From: Alphaproteobacteria bacterium
GTDB lineage: Bacteria; Pseudomonadota; Alphaproteobacteria; Micropepsales; Micropepsaceae
Reading direction: 5' to 3'
Assembly: GCA_003139615.1 (NCBI GenBank)
Contig: PLJH01000076.1
Location: 19,167 to 83,166, forward strand
Length of the DNA: 64,000 nt
The notes below the pieces were generated by a model. The model made no database searches and was not told the origin of the DNA. It saw only the letters and a program-made list of their open reading frames with translations. Positions 34,009 to 42,984 of this stretch are shown here, one piece after another; the first letter of the stretch is position 1; each line of letters opens with the position of its first letter. The position numbers were made by a program, and so were the translations under genes.

Positions 34009-34604
34009 GAAGCAATGGCCTTTTTTGTGGGCTCTAGAGGGGCTTGCGAACTCTGTTCGGCGATATTCTCTGCGCTTTCGCCGTCTACGAAATCGGTCTC
34101 GCGCTTATGTTTGCCATCCAAAGGTTCAAGAGTTCTGAAGCGCCGATCCGGACCTGCATATTTCGCAGTTTCGATGAACGGCCGCGAGGTTTTGGCCACC
34201 CAGGCGATTCGGTCGTACAACACCCGCGGAGATACCGGCTTCTTCACGATGAGGTTGGCTCCCGCATCGCGCGCCATTGCGACGTGACGATGCTGCGTAT
34301 AGCTGGTCAGAACGATGATCGGAATGAAGCGCAGCGGGCTCTTGTCCTGACGGCGGATCCAGCGGATCAATTGGGCGCATTCCATATCCGGTAAGACGGC
34401 TTCGAGAATGCACAAATCGATATAGTGGTGGAGAAGGTGAGCCTTGGCGGCCGCGCCGGTGTCGTAGGTGGTGGGGGTTTCCATGCCGAAGCCGCGCACC
34501 ATGTTTGCGATCAAGCCGCGCGTGAAGGCGTCGCTGTCTACGAGCAGCGTCGTCGCACCGCGCAAATTCAGCCGAGATTGAGCCACCTGGAATCCGCCTG
34601 ACAA
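34005..34604 (-). CDS. Degenerate response regulator (receiver with Glu at acceptor site)
   Basis: A 199-residue stand-alone receiver with a 60-residue tail and no DNA-binding domain. The acidic pair is Asp23/Asp25 (LVDSDAFTR), the switch Thr is in IVLTSYT (Thr100) and the Lys in IVKKPVSP (Lys122). At the phospho-acceptor position, five residues after Asp63 in DLCILEAVLPDM, there is Glu68 instead of Asp. Asp-to-Glu often mimics the phosphorylated state, so this protein may be constitutively active or signal-independent. It precedes and overlaps the helical partner gene. Confidence 0.88.
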   Translation of the reverse strand: MSGGFQVAQSRLNLRGATTLLVDSDAFTRGLIANMVRGFGMETPTTYDTGAAAKAHLLHHYIDLCILEAVLPDMECAQLIRWIRRQDKSPLRFIPIIVLTSYTQHRHVAMARDAGANLIVKKPVSPRVLYDRIAWVAKTSRPFIETAKYAGPDRRFRTLEPLDGKHKRETDFVDGESAENIAEQSSQAPLEPTKKAIAS

Positions 34605-34659
34605 TGGAGGCGTTCTATCGCAGGTTGATTAAAATAGAGTTCTTGTCCGAAATTAAAAT

Positions 34660-34675
34660 TGTCAAATAATTGACA
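34660..34675. promoter_or_regulatory. Palindrome upstream of the receiver gene
   Basis: TGTCAA-ATAA-TTGACA, six-base perfect arms in an A/T-rich stretch 56 bases upstream of the receiver start. It could be an operator or contribute a -35 hexamer; unassigned. Confidence 0.35.
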
Positions 34676-34751
34676 GTTAGCGGATCGAAAATGCGGGGAA
34701 CTTTGTAGCTTTGCGCCCGATTTCAACCGCCATGCGTTCGGCGCGCAGCGC

Positions 34752-35663
34752 TTATCCCACAACCGGTTTTTCCTGTAGGCGCTCCATGAATTTCTGCGTC
34801 TGTTCGCCGCCCATCGTGAAGTGCTTGGCGCCCGTGAAATCGCTGATCTTCGCCCAATATTGCGCGACCGTGTCGGCATCGGCGCCATGGCCGAGATTGA
34901 TGCCGTTCGACTCGATGATCTGCGCGGCGGAAAAGATTCCCGCGCCTGCCGTCAGGATCGTGCCGGTCGGCGCATCTTCGCTCGCCAGAAACACGACGCC
35001 CGGCGTGACGTATTCCGGCTTCAGCATCTCCAGCATCTGCGGCGGCATGAGGTTTTCCGTCATGCGCGTGGCGGCAACTGGGCAGATCGCGTTGACCTTG
35101 ATGTTGTCCTTCGCGCCTTCGAGCTTCAGCGTGTTCATGAAGCCGACGAGTCCGAGCTTGGCGCAGCCGTAATTCGTCTGTCCGAAATTCCCGTAGAGAC
35201 CCGTCGAAGAGGTGGTCACGACGATGCGCCCATATTGCTGGTCCCGCATGATCTGCCACAGCGCCTTGGCGGACTTCACCGTGCCCATCACATGCACCGC
35301 CATCACGGCATTGAAATCGGCGAACTCCATTTTCGCGAAACTCTTGTCGCGCAGGATGCCGGCATTGGCGATGAGGATGTCCGCGCGGCCGAATGCATCC
35401 ATCGTCTGCTTGACGAGATGGGCGACACCGGCGTCGTCGGTGACCGATGCGCCGTTCGCAATCGCCGTGCCGCCGGCCGCGGTGATTTCGGCCACGACCT
35501 TCTGCGCCGCGTCCGACGAGCCGCCGGTTCCGTCGACCGCGCCGCCCAGATCATTGACCACCACCTTGGCGCCGCGCTTCGCGAAATCGAGCGCATGGGC
35601 GCGACCGAGGCCACCGCCGGCGCCTGTCACAATGGCAACTTTGCCGTCGAAGCGGATGGTCAT
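34752..35663 (-). CDS. SDR oxidoreductase, MFE2/3-hydroxyacyl-CoA dehydrogenase-like
   Basis: A 303-residue short-chain dehydrogenase. TGAGGGLGRAHALDFAKRGAKVVVNDLGGAVDGTG is the NAD-binding segment typical of peroxisomal multifunctional enzyme type 2 and bacterial homologues; NAG (100s), Ser in VTTSSTGLYG and Y-x3-K in NYGCAKLGLVGF form the catalytic site. It would oxidise (3R)-hydroxyacyl-CoA. The C-terminal 40 residues extend beyond the basic SDR. An AAGGAGG site precedes the ATG. Fits the acyl-CoA context of the window. Confidence 0.92.
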   Translation of the reverse strand: MTIRFDGKVAIVTGAGGGLGRAHALDFAKRGAKVVVNDLGGAVDGTGGSSDAAQKVVAEITAAGGTAIANGASVTDDAGVAHLVKQTMDAFGRADILIANAGILRDKSFAKMEFADFNAVMAVHVMGTVKSAKALWQIMRDQQYGRIVVTTSSTGLYGNFGQTNYGCAKLGLVGFMNTLKLEGAKDNIKVNAICPVAATRMTENLMPPQMLEMLKPEYVTPGVVFLASEDAPTGTILTAGAGIFSAAQIIESNGINLGHGADADTVAQYWAKISDFTGAKHFTMGGEQTQKFMERLQEKPVVG

Positions 35664-35726
35664 GGGAAGCCTCCTTGAGAGATACGATATCGCGCGGGCG
35701 AGTGATGGCCGAGCACGCCCGAAGCG

Positions 35727-36923
35727 TCAAGCCGCCGCCGCGTCGCCCTTGGGTCTGCCCGCAAAATAGCGCCTTAGGGCCGCGTTGGCGGGCCGTTCGA
35801 CGGCCGTGAATAGAACCCATCCCCACAGGATCGCGGCAAAGACCAGAAGCGTCGGCTCCAGCCAATGCCAGATGGGCTCCCACGCGGCCCAGGGACGGCC
35901 GAGCACGATATCGCCGGGGGCAGGATAAAGATGCAGCTGCGCGTGGCGCAGCAGCTGGAGCAGCGCGGTCTGGCCGATATAGATCGCGTAGGACAATTCA
36001 CCGAGTTTGAGCAGGACACGTGTCTGAAAAAATTGCGCGAGCAGGCCACGGTCGAAGGCAAGCGTGAAGACCAGCGCCATCATCGGCAGCACTGTGTAGA
36101 TGTCCTCGGGGCGATGCGCCCAGCCCGTGTCGTAGATGCCGACGAGCAGGAGCGCGAACACGGCGACCTGCGCGAGCGAGAACACGAAGTCGGGAAGCCC
36201 GTCCGCGCCATGCGCGATCGCGAGACGGTAAAGCGTCGAAACGCCGACGCCGACGGCGAACGCCGCCATGCCACGATACATGCCGTTGTGGAAGGTGAGA
36301 TCGAGACCGTGCTTCGACGACGCCGCGAGCAGCGCAAGCGTCACGCTTCCAACCGCGATCAATCCGATTGCGCCAAGCCAGCCGCCGCGCGAGATCACGA
36401 GGTAGACCGGAAACAGCAGGCACAACAGGAATTCGACGCTGACAAACCAGGATGCGCCGTTCCACGACAGGTAAGGGAATAGATTCCATCCCTGCACGAG
36501 AAACAGGTTCGCGATGAAGGTGGGCCATGTGTTGATCGGGTGATAGGGCTCGTCATAGATCGAGACATAGCCGCCGCGTGCCGCCAGCCACCTCAGCACA
36601 ATCACCATCGCGAGGATGACGAACAGCATCGTCAGGTGCAGCGGATAGAGCCGCGCCAGACGCGCTTTCAGGAAAGGCACATAGGCGCCGCCGCGCCAGA
36701 ATTCGCGCCATTTCGCGCCATAGACATAGACAAGCACGAAACCCGACAGGGCGAAGAAGAACTCGACCCACAGATAGCCTTTGCCGACCGGCAGATCGAA
36801 CCACTTCGCGCCAAGATATTTGTGACCCTCGCAATAATGGAACAGCACAAGAATCAATGGCGGAATAGCCCGCGCGCCGGCAAGCGCGACGATTTCCTTG
36901 GGACGGGCATTGGGTTCGGTCAT
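35727..36923 (-). CDS. Acyltransferase 3 family membrane protein
   Basis: A 398-residue protein with about ten transmembrane helices. It begins IVALAGARAIPPLILVLFHYCEGHKYL, with the catalytic His of the family in the first helix (FHYCEGH), then FFALSGFVLVYVYG and the Arg-rich loop KARLARLYPLHL, both diagnostic of Acyl_transf_3. Members acetylate or succinylate surface polysaccharides and lipids using acyl-CoA. The C-terminus ends in a cytoplasmic Arg-rich tail. No glycan genes adjoin, so the acceptor is unknown. Confidence 0.9.
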   Translation of the reverse strand: MTEPNARPKEIVALAGARAIPPLILVLFHYCEGHKYLGAKWFDLPVGKGYLWVEFFFALSGFVLVYVYGAKWREFWRGGAYVPFLKARLARLYPLHLTMLFVILAMVIVLRWLAARGGYVSIYDEPYHPINTWPTFIANLFLVQGWNLFPYLSWNGASWFVSVEFLLCLLFPVYLVISRGGWLGAIGLIAVGSVTLALLAASSKHGLDLTFHNGMYRGMAAFAVGVGVSTLYRLAIAHGADGLPDFVFSLAQVAVFALLLVGIYDTGWAHRPEDIYTVLPMMALVFTLAFDRGLLAQFFQTRVLLKLGELSYAIYIGQTALLQLLRHAQLHLYPAPGDIVLGRPWAAWEPIWHWLEPTLLVFAAILWGWVLFTAVERPANAALRRYFAGRPKGDAAAA

Positions 36924-36949
36924 GGCCAGCCGCGAGTCGAACGGTTATT

Positions 36950-37071
36950 CCTTCTCCCCTTGTGGGAGAAGGAACGCGCGACGATAGTCGCGCGCAGGAT
37001 GAGGTCCGCGCGCATCCGCGCGCGAAGACTCTTTATCCCCCCACCCCAACCCTCCCCACAAGGGGGAGGGG
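36950..37071. repeat. Mosaic intergenic repeat (three hairpins)
   Basis: CCTTCTCCC/GGGAGAAGG (36950-36972), CGCGCGAC-GATA-GTCGCGCG (36975-36994) and CCCTCCCC/GGGGAGGG (37050-37070). The order CCCCTTGTGGGAGAAGG ... GGATGAGG is of the kind repeated across many alphaproteobacterial genomes. It fills the gap between the acyltransferase and nupC and may also end transcription. Confidence 0.7.
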
Positions 37072-37113
37072 TTCATTTGCGTTTTCCGCGCCTCTAACGC
37101 TCCGAGGTAATTG

Positions 37114-38367
37114 ATGCTCCTTCTCCACCTTCAATCTGCGCTCGGGATTTTGGTCATCCTCACGGCGGCATGGGTATTCTCGGAGGACCGCCGCGCTTTT
37201 CCGGTCAGGACGGTCGCCGTCGGTTTCGCGCTTCAGATCGGACTTGCACTGTTGCTCCTCAAAGTCCCGTTTGCGCGAACTCTTTTGTTCTCGCTGAACG
37301 GTGTTGTCGACGCACTCGCTGCTGCGACGAAAGCAGGAACGTCTTTCGTATTCGGCTATGTCGGCGGAGCGCCGGCGCCTTTCGCTGTCGCCAATCCGGC
37401 CGGCATGACGAGCTTTGCATTTCAGATTCTGCCGCTGGTGATCGTGATCTCGGCGTTGGCTGCGCTGCTCTGGCATTGGAAAATCCTGCCGATCTTCGTC
37501 AACGGCTTCGCGTGGGGCTTGCGCAAGACCATGGGCATTGGCGGCGCGATTGGATTGGGCGCTGCGGCCACCATATTCCTCGGCATGATCGAAGCGCCGC
37601 TACTGATACGGCCCTATCTCGCGAAGCTTTCGCGCTCCGAAATGTTCATGCTGTTTTCCGTAGGCCTCGCGACGGTCGCAGGTACCGTGTTCGTGCTTTA
37701 CGCGACGATCCTCGAACCCGCGGTGCCGGGAGCGCTCGGACATATCCTCGTGGCCTCGGTTCTGTCGCTGCCCGGCGCAATCATGATCGGACGCATCATG
37801 ATCCCCGGCGATGCGCAAACCACCGCTGAAGCTGCTCCGGGTTTCACCTATCGCTCCAGCATGGACGCCATCGCGCGCGGTACGGAGGATGGTCTCAAAC
37901 TCTGGCTCGGCATCGTCGCGATGCTGCTCGTCATCGTGGCGCTAGTCGCGCTGGCCGATATCATCCTGGGCCATCTTCCCGCTGTAGCGGGCGCGCCCAT
38001 CACGGTCGAGCGGGTGTTCGGCTGGATCTTTGCGCCTGTGGTGTGGCTTTTCGGCATCCCGTGGGACAAGGCCGCGACGGCGGGCTCACTAATGGGCGAA
38101 AAGACCGTGCTCAACGAGTTCGTCGCCTATCTCAAGCTGGCGGCATTGCCTGCGGGTGCGCTCGATCCGCGTTCCCGCCTCATTATGCTTTACGCCATGT
38201 GCGGCTTCGCCAATCTGGGTTCGGTGGGTATCATGATCGCAGGTGTGGGCAGCCTCGTTCCGGAGCGTCGGGACGAGATTGTGCCTCTTGCCATGCGTGC
38301 GCTTTTGTCCGGCACGATGGCAAGCGGTATGACAGGCGCGATCATCGGGCTGTTGCCCGTGAGTTAG
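37114..38367 (+). CDS. nupC: Concentrative nucleoside transporter
   Basis: A 417-residue CNT family permease importing nucleosides with H+ or Na+. The diagnostic segments GMIEAPLLIRPYLAKLSRSEMF and LMGEKTVLNEFVAYLKL are present, with eight to ten membrane helices and a C-terminal MCGFANLGSVGI loop carrying the second substrate-binding residues. ATG 37114 is used; a TTG three bases earlier is the alternative. Followed at 15 bases by the CPBP protease gene. The gene symbol rests on family similarity. Confidence 0.92.
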   Translation: MLLLHLQSALGILVILTAAWVFSEDRRAFPVRTVAVGFALQIGLALLLLKVPFARTLLFSLNGVVDALAAATKAGTSFVFGYVGGAPAPFAVANPAGMTSFAFQILPLVIVISALAALLWHWKILPIFVNGFAWGLRKTMGIGGAIGLGAAATIFLGMIEAPLLIRPYLAKLSRSEMFMLFSVGLATVAGTVFVLYATILEPAVPGALGHILVASVLSLPGAIMIGRIMIPGDAQTTAEAAPGFTYRSSMDAIARGTEDGLKLWLGIVAMLLVIVALVALADIILGHLPAVAGAPITVERVFGWIFAPVVWLFGIPWDKAATAGSLMGEKTVLNEFVAYLKLAALPAGALDPRSRLIMLYAMCGFANLGSVGIMIAGVGSLVPERRDEIVPLAMRALLSGTMASGMTGAIIGLLPVS

Positions 38368-38382
38368 AACAAGAGCTTTGGG

Positions 38383-39180
38383 ATGGACGAACCGGGATTT
38401 GGCAGGGCGAGCACGCCTGATGCGCGGCCGCCGCTGTTTCGCATCGACGGCGTGAAGCTGCGCGCATTGCCGCTCCTTATCGCGGTCCTGCTTGGCTTCG
38501 GGTTACCCGCTCTGGCGCAATTGATCATTGAGGTCGTCCAACATTTCGTTGCGCTGCCCGATCGGCCGGCCAATCCGTGGATGGAATATTACTATGTCGG
38601 CACGGCACAACTCGTTCTCACGCTGATAGCGATTGCCGTCATGAAAGGGTTTGTGAAGGCCGATTTCGGCCTGCATGCGCCGCGCGGCGACAGCTATGTC
38701 GCGTCCGCGATTTTCTGGGGACTGGTTATCGGGGCCGCGATGACTCTGATCGATTTTGCGCCGCAGATCGCTGCGCACCAGGCCCCCTCGCGCCCCTACG
38801 AGCTCAACCCGCTCAACATTGCGGGCTGGCTCTCCTATAGGGCCGGATTTCTTGGCATCACGGATGAGACCCTGTTTCGGGGACTGCTCGTCACCTATCT
38901 CGCCGCCACAATTCCCGGCCGTGTCTCGTTCCTGCGTCTGCAGATGAATGCGGCCGGCGTGATTGTTGCGCTGGTTTTGGCGCTACCCTATCTCGGCGGC
39001 TTTGTCGGGCATCCCCTCGGTATTGCGCTCGCCGCAATCGCCTGCATTTTCGTGCAGGGCGTTTTCTTCGCGTATTGGTTCGAAAAATCGCGAAGCCTGC
39101 TCGCGCCTGTGATCGGTCACGATATTTGTTACGGCATCTACCAGATGCTCATCTTTGCGATGGCCGCGGCCTGGTATTGA
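38383..39180 (+). CDS. CPBP-family intramembrane metalloprotease
   Basis: A 265-residue membrane protein with about seven helices. The family metal-site motifs are present in modified form: motif 1 is DETLFRG (Asp161-Glu162, Arg166) instead of EExxxRG, motif 2 is GFVGH with His, motif 3 is GHDICYG with His and Asp. The first Glu is thus replaced by Asp, which could keep metal binding. Such proteins process prenylated or bacteriocin-type peptides, or do unknown work. It is the second gene after nupC. Confidence 0.82.
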   Translation: MDEPGFGRASTPDARPPLFRIDGVKLRALPLLIAVLLGFGLPALAQLIIEVVQHFVALPDRPANPWMEYYYVGTAQLVLTLIAIAVMKGFVKADFGLHAPRGDSYVASAIFWGLVIGAAMTLIDFAPQIAAHQAPSRPYELNPLNIAGWLSYRAGFLGITDETLFRGLLVTYLAATIPGRVSFLRLQMNAAGVIVALVLALPYLGGFVGHPLGIALAAIACIFVQGVFFAYWFEKSRSLLAPVIGHDICYGIYQMLIFAMAAAWY

Positions 39181-39183
39181 CGT

Positions 39184-40200
39184 TCAGCCGATGCCGAATT
39201 CCCGCGCGAGCAACTCGTAGGATTTCAGGCGCGACTCGTAGTCATAGGTGATGGTCACGATCACCAACTCTTCCGCGCCGTGGCGTTCGGCAAGTGTCTG
39301 CAATTTCCTGCGCACGAGATCGGACGTGCCGACGACGGAGCGTGCTTCGATAGTGCCGAGCAGTGCGCGCTCCTGTTCCGTGAACGGATAGGCGAGTGCT
39401 TCTTCCGCCGAAGGAAACGGAATCGGCCGTCCGGTCAGAAGCCGCACGACCCATAAATTTCGCGATGCCGCGAGCCGGCGAGCCTGTTGTTCGGTTTCCG
39501 CCGCGAGCGCCGCCACGCCCATCGAGATGGTGGGCTTGTCGCACCAGCCGCTGGGCTTGAAGCGCTGGCGATAGGCCTCGCAGGCCTCTTCGCTGCCTTC
39601 GGGGCTGATGAAATAGGCGTGGGAGAAGGGGAGGCCCAGTTCACCGGCATAGACCGCGCTGTGAATACCCGAGCCCAGCATCCACAATTCCGGGCGGCCG
39701 GGACCGCGCGGGTTCGCGTGGATGCCGCGATAGGGATGGTCGTCGGGCAACGGTGCGACACCTGCGGAATCGTCGAGGAACTGACGCAGCAGATTTACCT
39801 GGCTCGGAAATGCTTCGATGCCCCAGCCTTGCGGTCCAGCTTATAATGCCATGGCCGTGCGTTGATCGCTACCTGGCGCGCGCCCCACGCCCAGATCGAT
39901 GCGGCCGGGCGACAGCAATTCCAGCATGCGGAACTGCTCGGCCACCTTCAGCGGGCTGTAATGGGTGAGCATCACGCCGCCCGAGCCGACACGGATGGAT
40001 TTCGTCTCGGCCGCCACACGGGCTATCAGCACCTCGGGGCAGGAGCCGGCAAAGGAATTCGTGTTGTGGTGCTCGGCCAGCCAATAGCGGTGATAGCCCA
40101 GCGCCTCGGTTGCCTTGGCGAGCGCAATGGTCTCGGCGATAGCCGCTGCGGCTGAGCCGTCCTTCCGGATGGGCGATTGGTCGAGAACGGAAAGTCGCAT
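39184..40200 (-). pseudogene. LLM-class flavin-dependent oxidoreductase, interrupted by in-frame stop
   Basis: One 338-codon luciferase-like monooxygenase gene broken by a TAA at 39841-39843. Codons 1-119 run from MRLSVLDQSPIRKDGSAA to GRAPGSDQRTAMAL; after the stop, the same frame continues AGPQGWGIEAFPSQVNLLRQFL and then WMLGSGIHSAVYAGELGLPFSHAYF to the natural end, with all the family segments. No frameshift is needed: the stop is most simply a CAA-to-TAA change. The second part has no obvious ribosome site. Either a recent pseudogene or a sequencing error. Confidence 0.85.
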
Positions 40201-40280
40201 GGGGTGTCCAGTTTGCAATCTTTGCAATCGTTTAATCATTAAGACCCAGTGTCGAGCCATGGTCCACCCAGGACGGCCTG

Positions 40281-40805
40281 ATGCCCGATCGCGAGCAGAA
40301 TTCCGGAACTTTCACTCGACCGCCGACAGAGCGGATCGATACGAGCGATATCCAGAGCGCGCAATTGCGCAAGGCCTTCGACCTGTGGACCAAGCTCAAG
40401 GGTTCGCGCCCCTTTCCGCCGCGCAGCGAAATCTCGCCGCGCGATCTCGCCGATTTCCTGCGCAATATCGTGCTGGTTCGTGTGCTTGATGGGGGCAACG
40501 AGTTTCAGTTCCGGATCGTGGGCGACGCGATCGTGCTCGCGCAAGGTCAGGCTTTTCAGGGTCTGACCACCGCCGAAATCGAAGTCCGCCTTCCGGGCTA
40601 CGGCAAGATGGTCAAGCGCGCCTATCAACGCGTCTATACCGACCGTAAGCCTCTCCTGCTGCGCGGCTGGTTCGAGCATCCCAGCACGCAACGCGCCTTT
40701 TTCCACGAGACGCTGGGACTGCCGCTCGGACCGGACGCGGAGACGATCGATCATATCCTGGTCGTAGCCGTGTACGCCTTTAGCCACGACAAGTCGCCAT
40801 CCTGA
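40281..40805 (+). CDS. PAS_5-type single-domain protein
   Basis: A 174-residue cytoplasmic protein whose core (RKAFDLWTKLKGSRPFPPRSEISPRDLADFLRNIVLVRVLD, then FQFRIVGDAIVLAQGQAFQGLT) matches the alphaproteobacterial PAS_5/DUF1491-like domain. It has no output domain. Such proteins are common in Caulobacter- and Rhizobium-related genomes and probably sense a small molecule or redox state. Divergent from the LLM pseudogene. Confidence 0.8.
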   Translation: MPDREQNSGTFTRPPTERIDTSDIQSAQLRKAFDLWTKLKGSRPFPPRSEISPRDLADFLRNIVLVRVLDGGNEFQFRIVGDAIVLAQGQAFQGLTTAEIEVRLPGYGKMVKRAYQRVYTDRKPLLLRGWFEHPSTQRAFFHETLGLPLGPDAETIDHILVVAVYAFSHDKSPS

Positions 40806-40869
40806 AACGACCGTTGCTTTTTCTCCGAATGCGCTAATCTCCGGCGAAACGATATTGCCGGAGGCAGGA

Positions 40870-42018
40870 ATGGCGCTCGATCTGGATACCCGCAACGCAC
40901 TCATCGAAACGGTGCGCCGCTTCGTGCGCGAAAAATGCGTACCCATCGAATCGAAAGTTTCGGAAGACGACCGCGTACCCGATTCAATCATCGCGGAGAT
41001 GCGCGAGCTAGGGCTCTTCGGTCTCTCCATCCCGCAGGACTATGGCGGCCTCGGCCTCACCATGGAGGAGGAGGTTCTCGTTTGCTTCGAACTGGGCCAG
41101 ACTTCGCCGGCTTTCCGCTCCGTCATCGGCACCAATGTCGGCATCGGCAGCCAGGGTGTGGTGATGTTCGGGACCGAGGCCCAGAAAGCGGAGTGGCTGC
41201 CGAAGCTCGCCAGCGGCGAGATCGTGGCGAGCTTCGCGTTGACCGAACCGGGCGCGGGCTCGGATGCCGCGTCCGTGCGCACCGCAGCAATCCGGGACGG
41301 CGATCATTATGTCGTCAACGGCACCAAGCGCTTCATCACCAATGCCAATCGGGCGGGCATGTTCACTTTGCTTGCGCGCAGCGATCCGTCCAGGAAAGGC
41401 GCCGGCGGAATTTCCGCGTTCATCGTGCCCGCGAAAACACCCGGCATCACCATAGGCAAGCCCGAGAAAAAGATGGGCCAGCAGGGCGCGCATATCTGCG
41501 ACGTGATCTTCGAGAATGCGCGCGTGTCGGAGAATCTCCGGCTCGGCGCGGAAGGCGAGGGCTTCAAGGTGGCCATGCAGGTGCTCGATCGCGGGCGGCT
41601 GCACATCTCGGCGGTTTGTGTCGGCGTGGCGGAGCGGTTGATTCGCGAATGCGTCACCTATGCCCGCGAGCGCGAGCAGTTCGGCAGCCGGATCGGCGAT
41701 TTCCAGCTGATCCAGGCGATGCTCGCGGATTCGAAAACGGATGCGTATGCCGCGCGTTGCATGGTGATGGATGCTGCGAAGACGCGCGATACGGGCGCGA
41801 GCGTAACGATGGAGGCAGCCTGCACCAAATATTTCGCATCCGAGATGGTGGGCCGCGTGGCGGATCGCGCTGTGCAGATCTTCGGCGGCGCAGGCTATGT
41901 CGCCGATTACGGTATCGAGCGCTTCTACCGCGATGTTCGCATCTTCCGCATCTATGAAGGCACGAGCCAGATCCAGCAGCTTGTGATTGCACGCAACCTG
42001 CTGCGGGCCGAGGATTAG
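40870..42018 (+). CDS. Acyl-CoA dehydrogenase (MCAD-like, catalytic Glu present)
   Basis: A 382-residue ACAD, the most conventional in the window. GGAGGCAGG precedes the ATG at 40870. It shows FALTEPGAGSDAAS, NGTKRFITNANRAGMF, FGSRIGDFQLIQAMLAD and the C-terminal YEGTSQIQQLVIARNLL, in which the Glu after Tyr is the MCAD catalytic base. It therefore probably oxidises a small or medium straight-chain acyl-CoA without a partner. The next gene begins three bases after its stop. Confidence 0.95.
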   Translation: MALDLDTRNALIETVRRFVREKCVPIESKVSEDDRVPDSIIAEMRELGLFGLSIPQDYGGLGLTMEEEVLVCFELGQTSPAFRSVIGTNVGIGSQGVVMFGTEAQKAEWLPKLASGEIVASFALTEPGAGSDAASVRTAAIRDGDHYVVNGTKRFITNANRAGMFTLLARSDPSRKGAGGISAFIVPAKTPGITIGKPEKKMGQQGAHICDVIFENARVSENLRLGAEGEGFKVAMQVLDRGRLHISAVCVGVAERLIRECVTYAREREQFGSRIGDFQLIQAMLADSKTDAYAARCMVMDAAKTRDTGASVTMEAACTKYFASEMVGRVADRAVQIFGGAGYVADYGIERFYRDVRIFRIYEGTSQIQQLVIARNLLRAED

Positions 42019-42021
42019 AGC

Positions 42022-42984
42022 GTGGCATTGGCTTGCATCGGTCGTAGTGCGAGCGTCGGCGCGTTGCTGTTCGCGCTTTCCGCTTGCGCGCCCGCGCTTG
42101 CGCCGCAGGGGCTTGAAAACACGTCACCGATTATCGAGAACGACGCGTTTGTGACGCGCGACGGTTTGCACCTGCCGCTACGCGAATGGGACGCGAAGAA
42201 TCCCAAGGCCGTGATCGTCGCACTGCACGGCATGAGCGATTATTCCGAGGCGTTCGAGATGCCCGCGCCCTGGTGGGCGGAGCATGGCATCACCACCATC
42301 GCCTATGACCAGCGCGGGTTCGGCCGCGCGCCGGATCCCGGACTCTGGGGTGGCGCGGACGCGATGCGCGCAGACCTTTCCGATTGCGTAAACGCCGCGC
42401 ACGAAAAATTCCCCGGGCTGCCCATCTATGCGCTGGGCGAAAGCATGGGCGGTGCTGTCGTATTGTCGGCACTCGCGAATTCACATCCTCCGCAAATCGC
42501 CGGCGCAATTTTGGTGGCTCCGGCCGTTTGGTCGCGCGCGGATATGCCGATGTCCTATCGCGCGGCGCTTTGGCTCACGGCGCATCTCGTGCCGTGGCTG
42601 CATGTGTCCGGCAACGGGCTCAACATCTGGCCCTCCGACAACATTCCCATGCTGCGCAAGCTGTCGCGCGATCCGCTGTTCCAGCACGATGCCCGCACCG
42701 ATCAGGTTTACGGTCTCGTGGGCTTGATGGACGATGCGCGTCACGCACCCGAACACCTCACATCGCTGCCTCCCATTCTGTTCGTCTACGGCGCAAAGGA
42801 TCAGGTGATCCCGCGCGAACCGACCGAGGCTGTGATCAAGGAGCTCGATGGCAAAGTCGCTGTGCGCCGCTATGACAATGGCTTCCACATGCTGCTGCGC
42901 GATCTCGAGGGTGAGCGGGTGTGGAGCGATATCGCGGGCTGGGTCGCGACCGGAACTCTACCGTCCGAACAGGTGACGAAATGA
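42022..42984 (+). CDS. Lipoprotein alpha/beta hydrolase (monoacylglycerol lipase-like)
   Basis: A 320-residue protein with a GTG start and a lipobox LSAC (lipidated Cys22), so it is anchored to the inner leaflet of a membrane. The hydrolase core has the HGMSDYSEAFEM oxyanion loop, nucleophile GESMGGAV, the acid region YGAKDQVIPRE and the catalytic His in YDNGFHMLLRD, resembling monoacylglycerol lipases/lysophospholipases. It lies between an ACAD and ketopantoate reductase; overlap with the latter is ATGA. It may release fatty acids that the ACAD degrades. Confidence 0.88.
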   Translation: MALACIGRSASVGALLFALSACAPALAPQGLENTSPIIENDAFVTRDGLHLPLREWDAKNPKAVIVALHGMSDYSEAFEMPAPWWAEHGITTIAYDQRGFGRAPDPGLWGGADAMRADLSDCVNAAHEKFPGLPIYALGESMGGAVVLSALANSHPPQIAGAILVAPAVWSRADMPMSYRAALWLTAHLVPWLHVSGNGLNIWPSDNIPMLRKLSRDPLFQHDARTDQVYGLVGLMDDARHAPEHLTSLPPILFVYGAKDQVIPREPTEAVIKELDGKVAVRRYDNGFHMLLRDLEGERVWSDIAGWVATGTLPSEQVTK

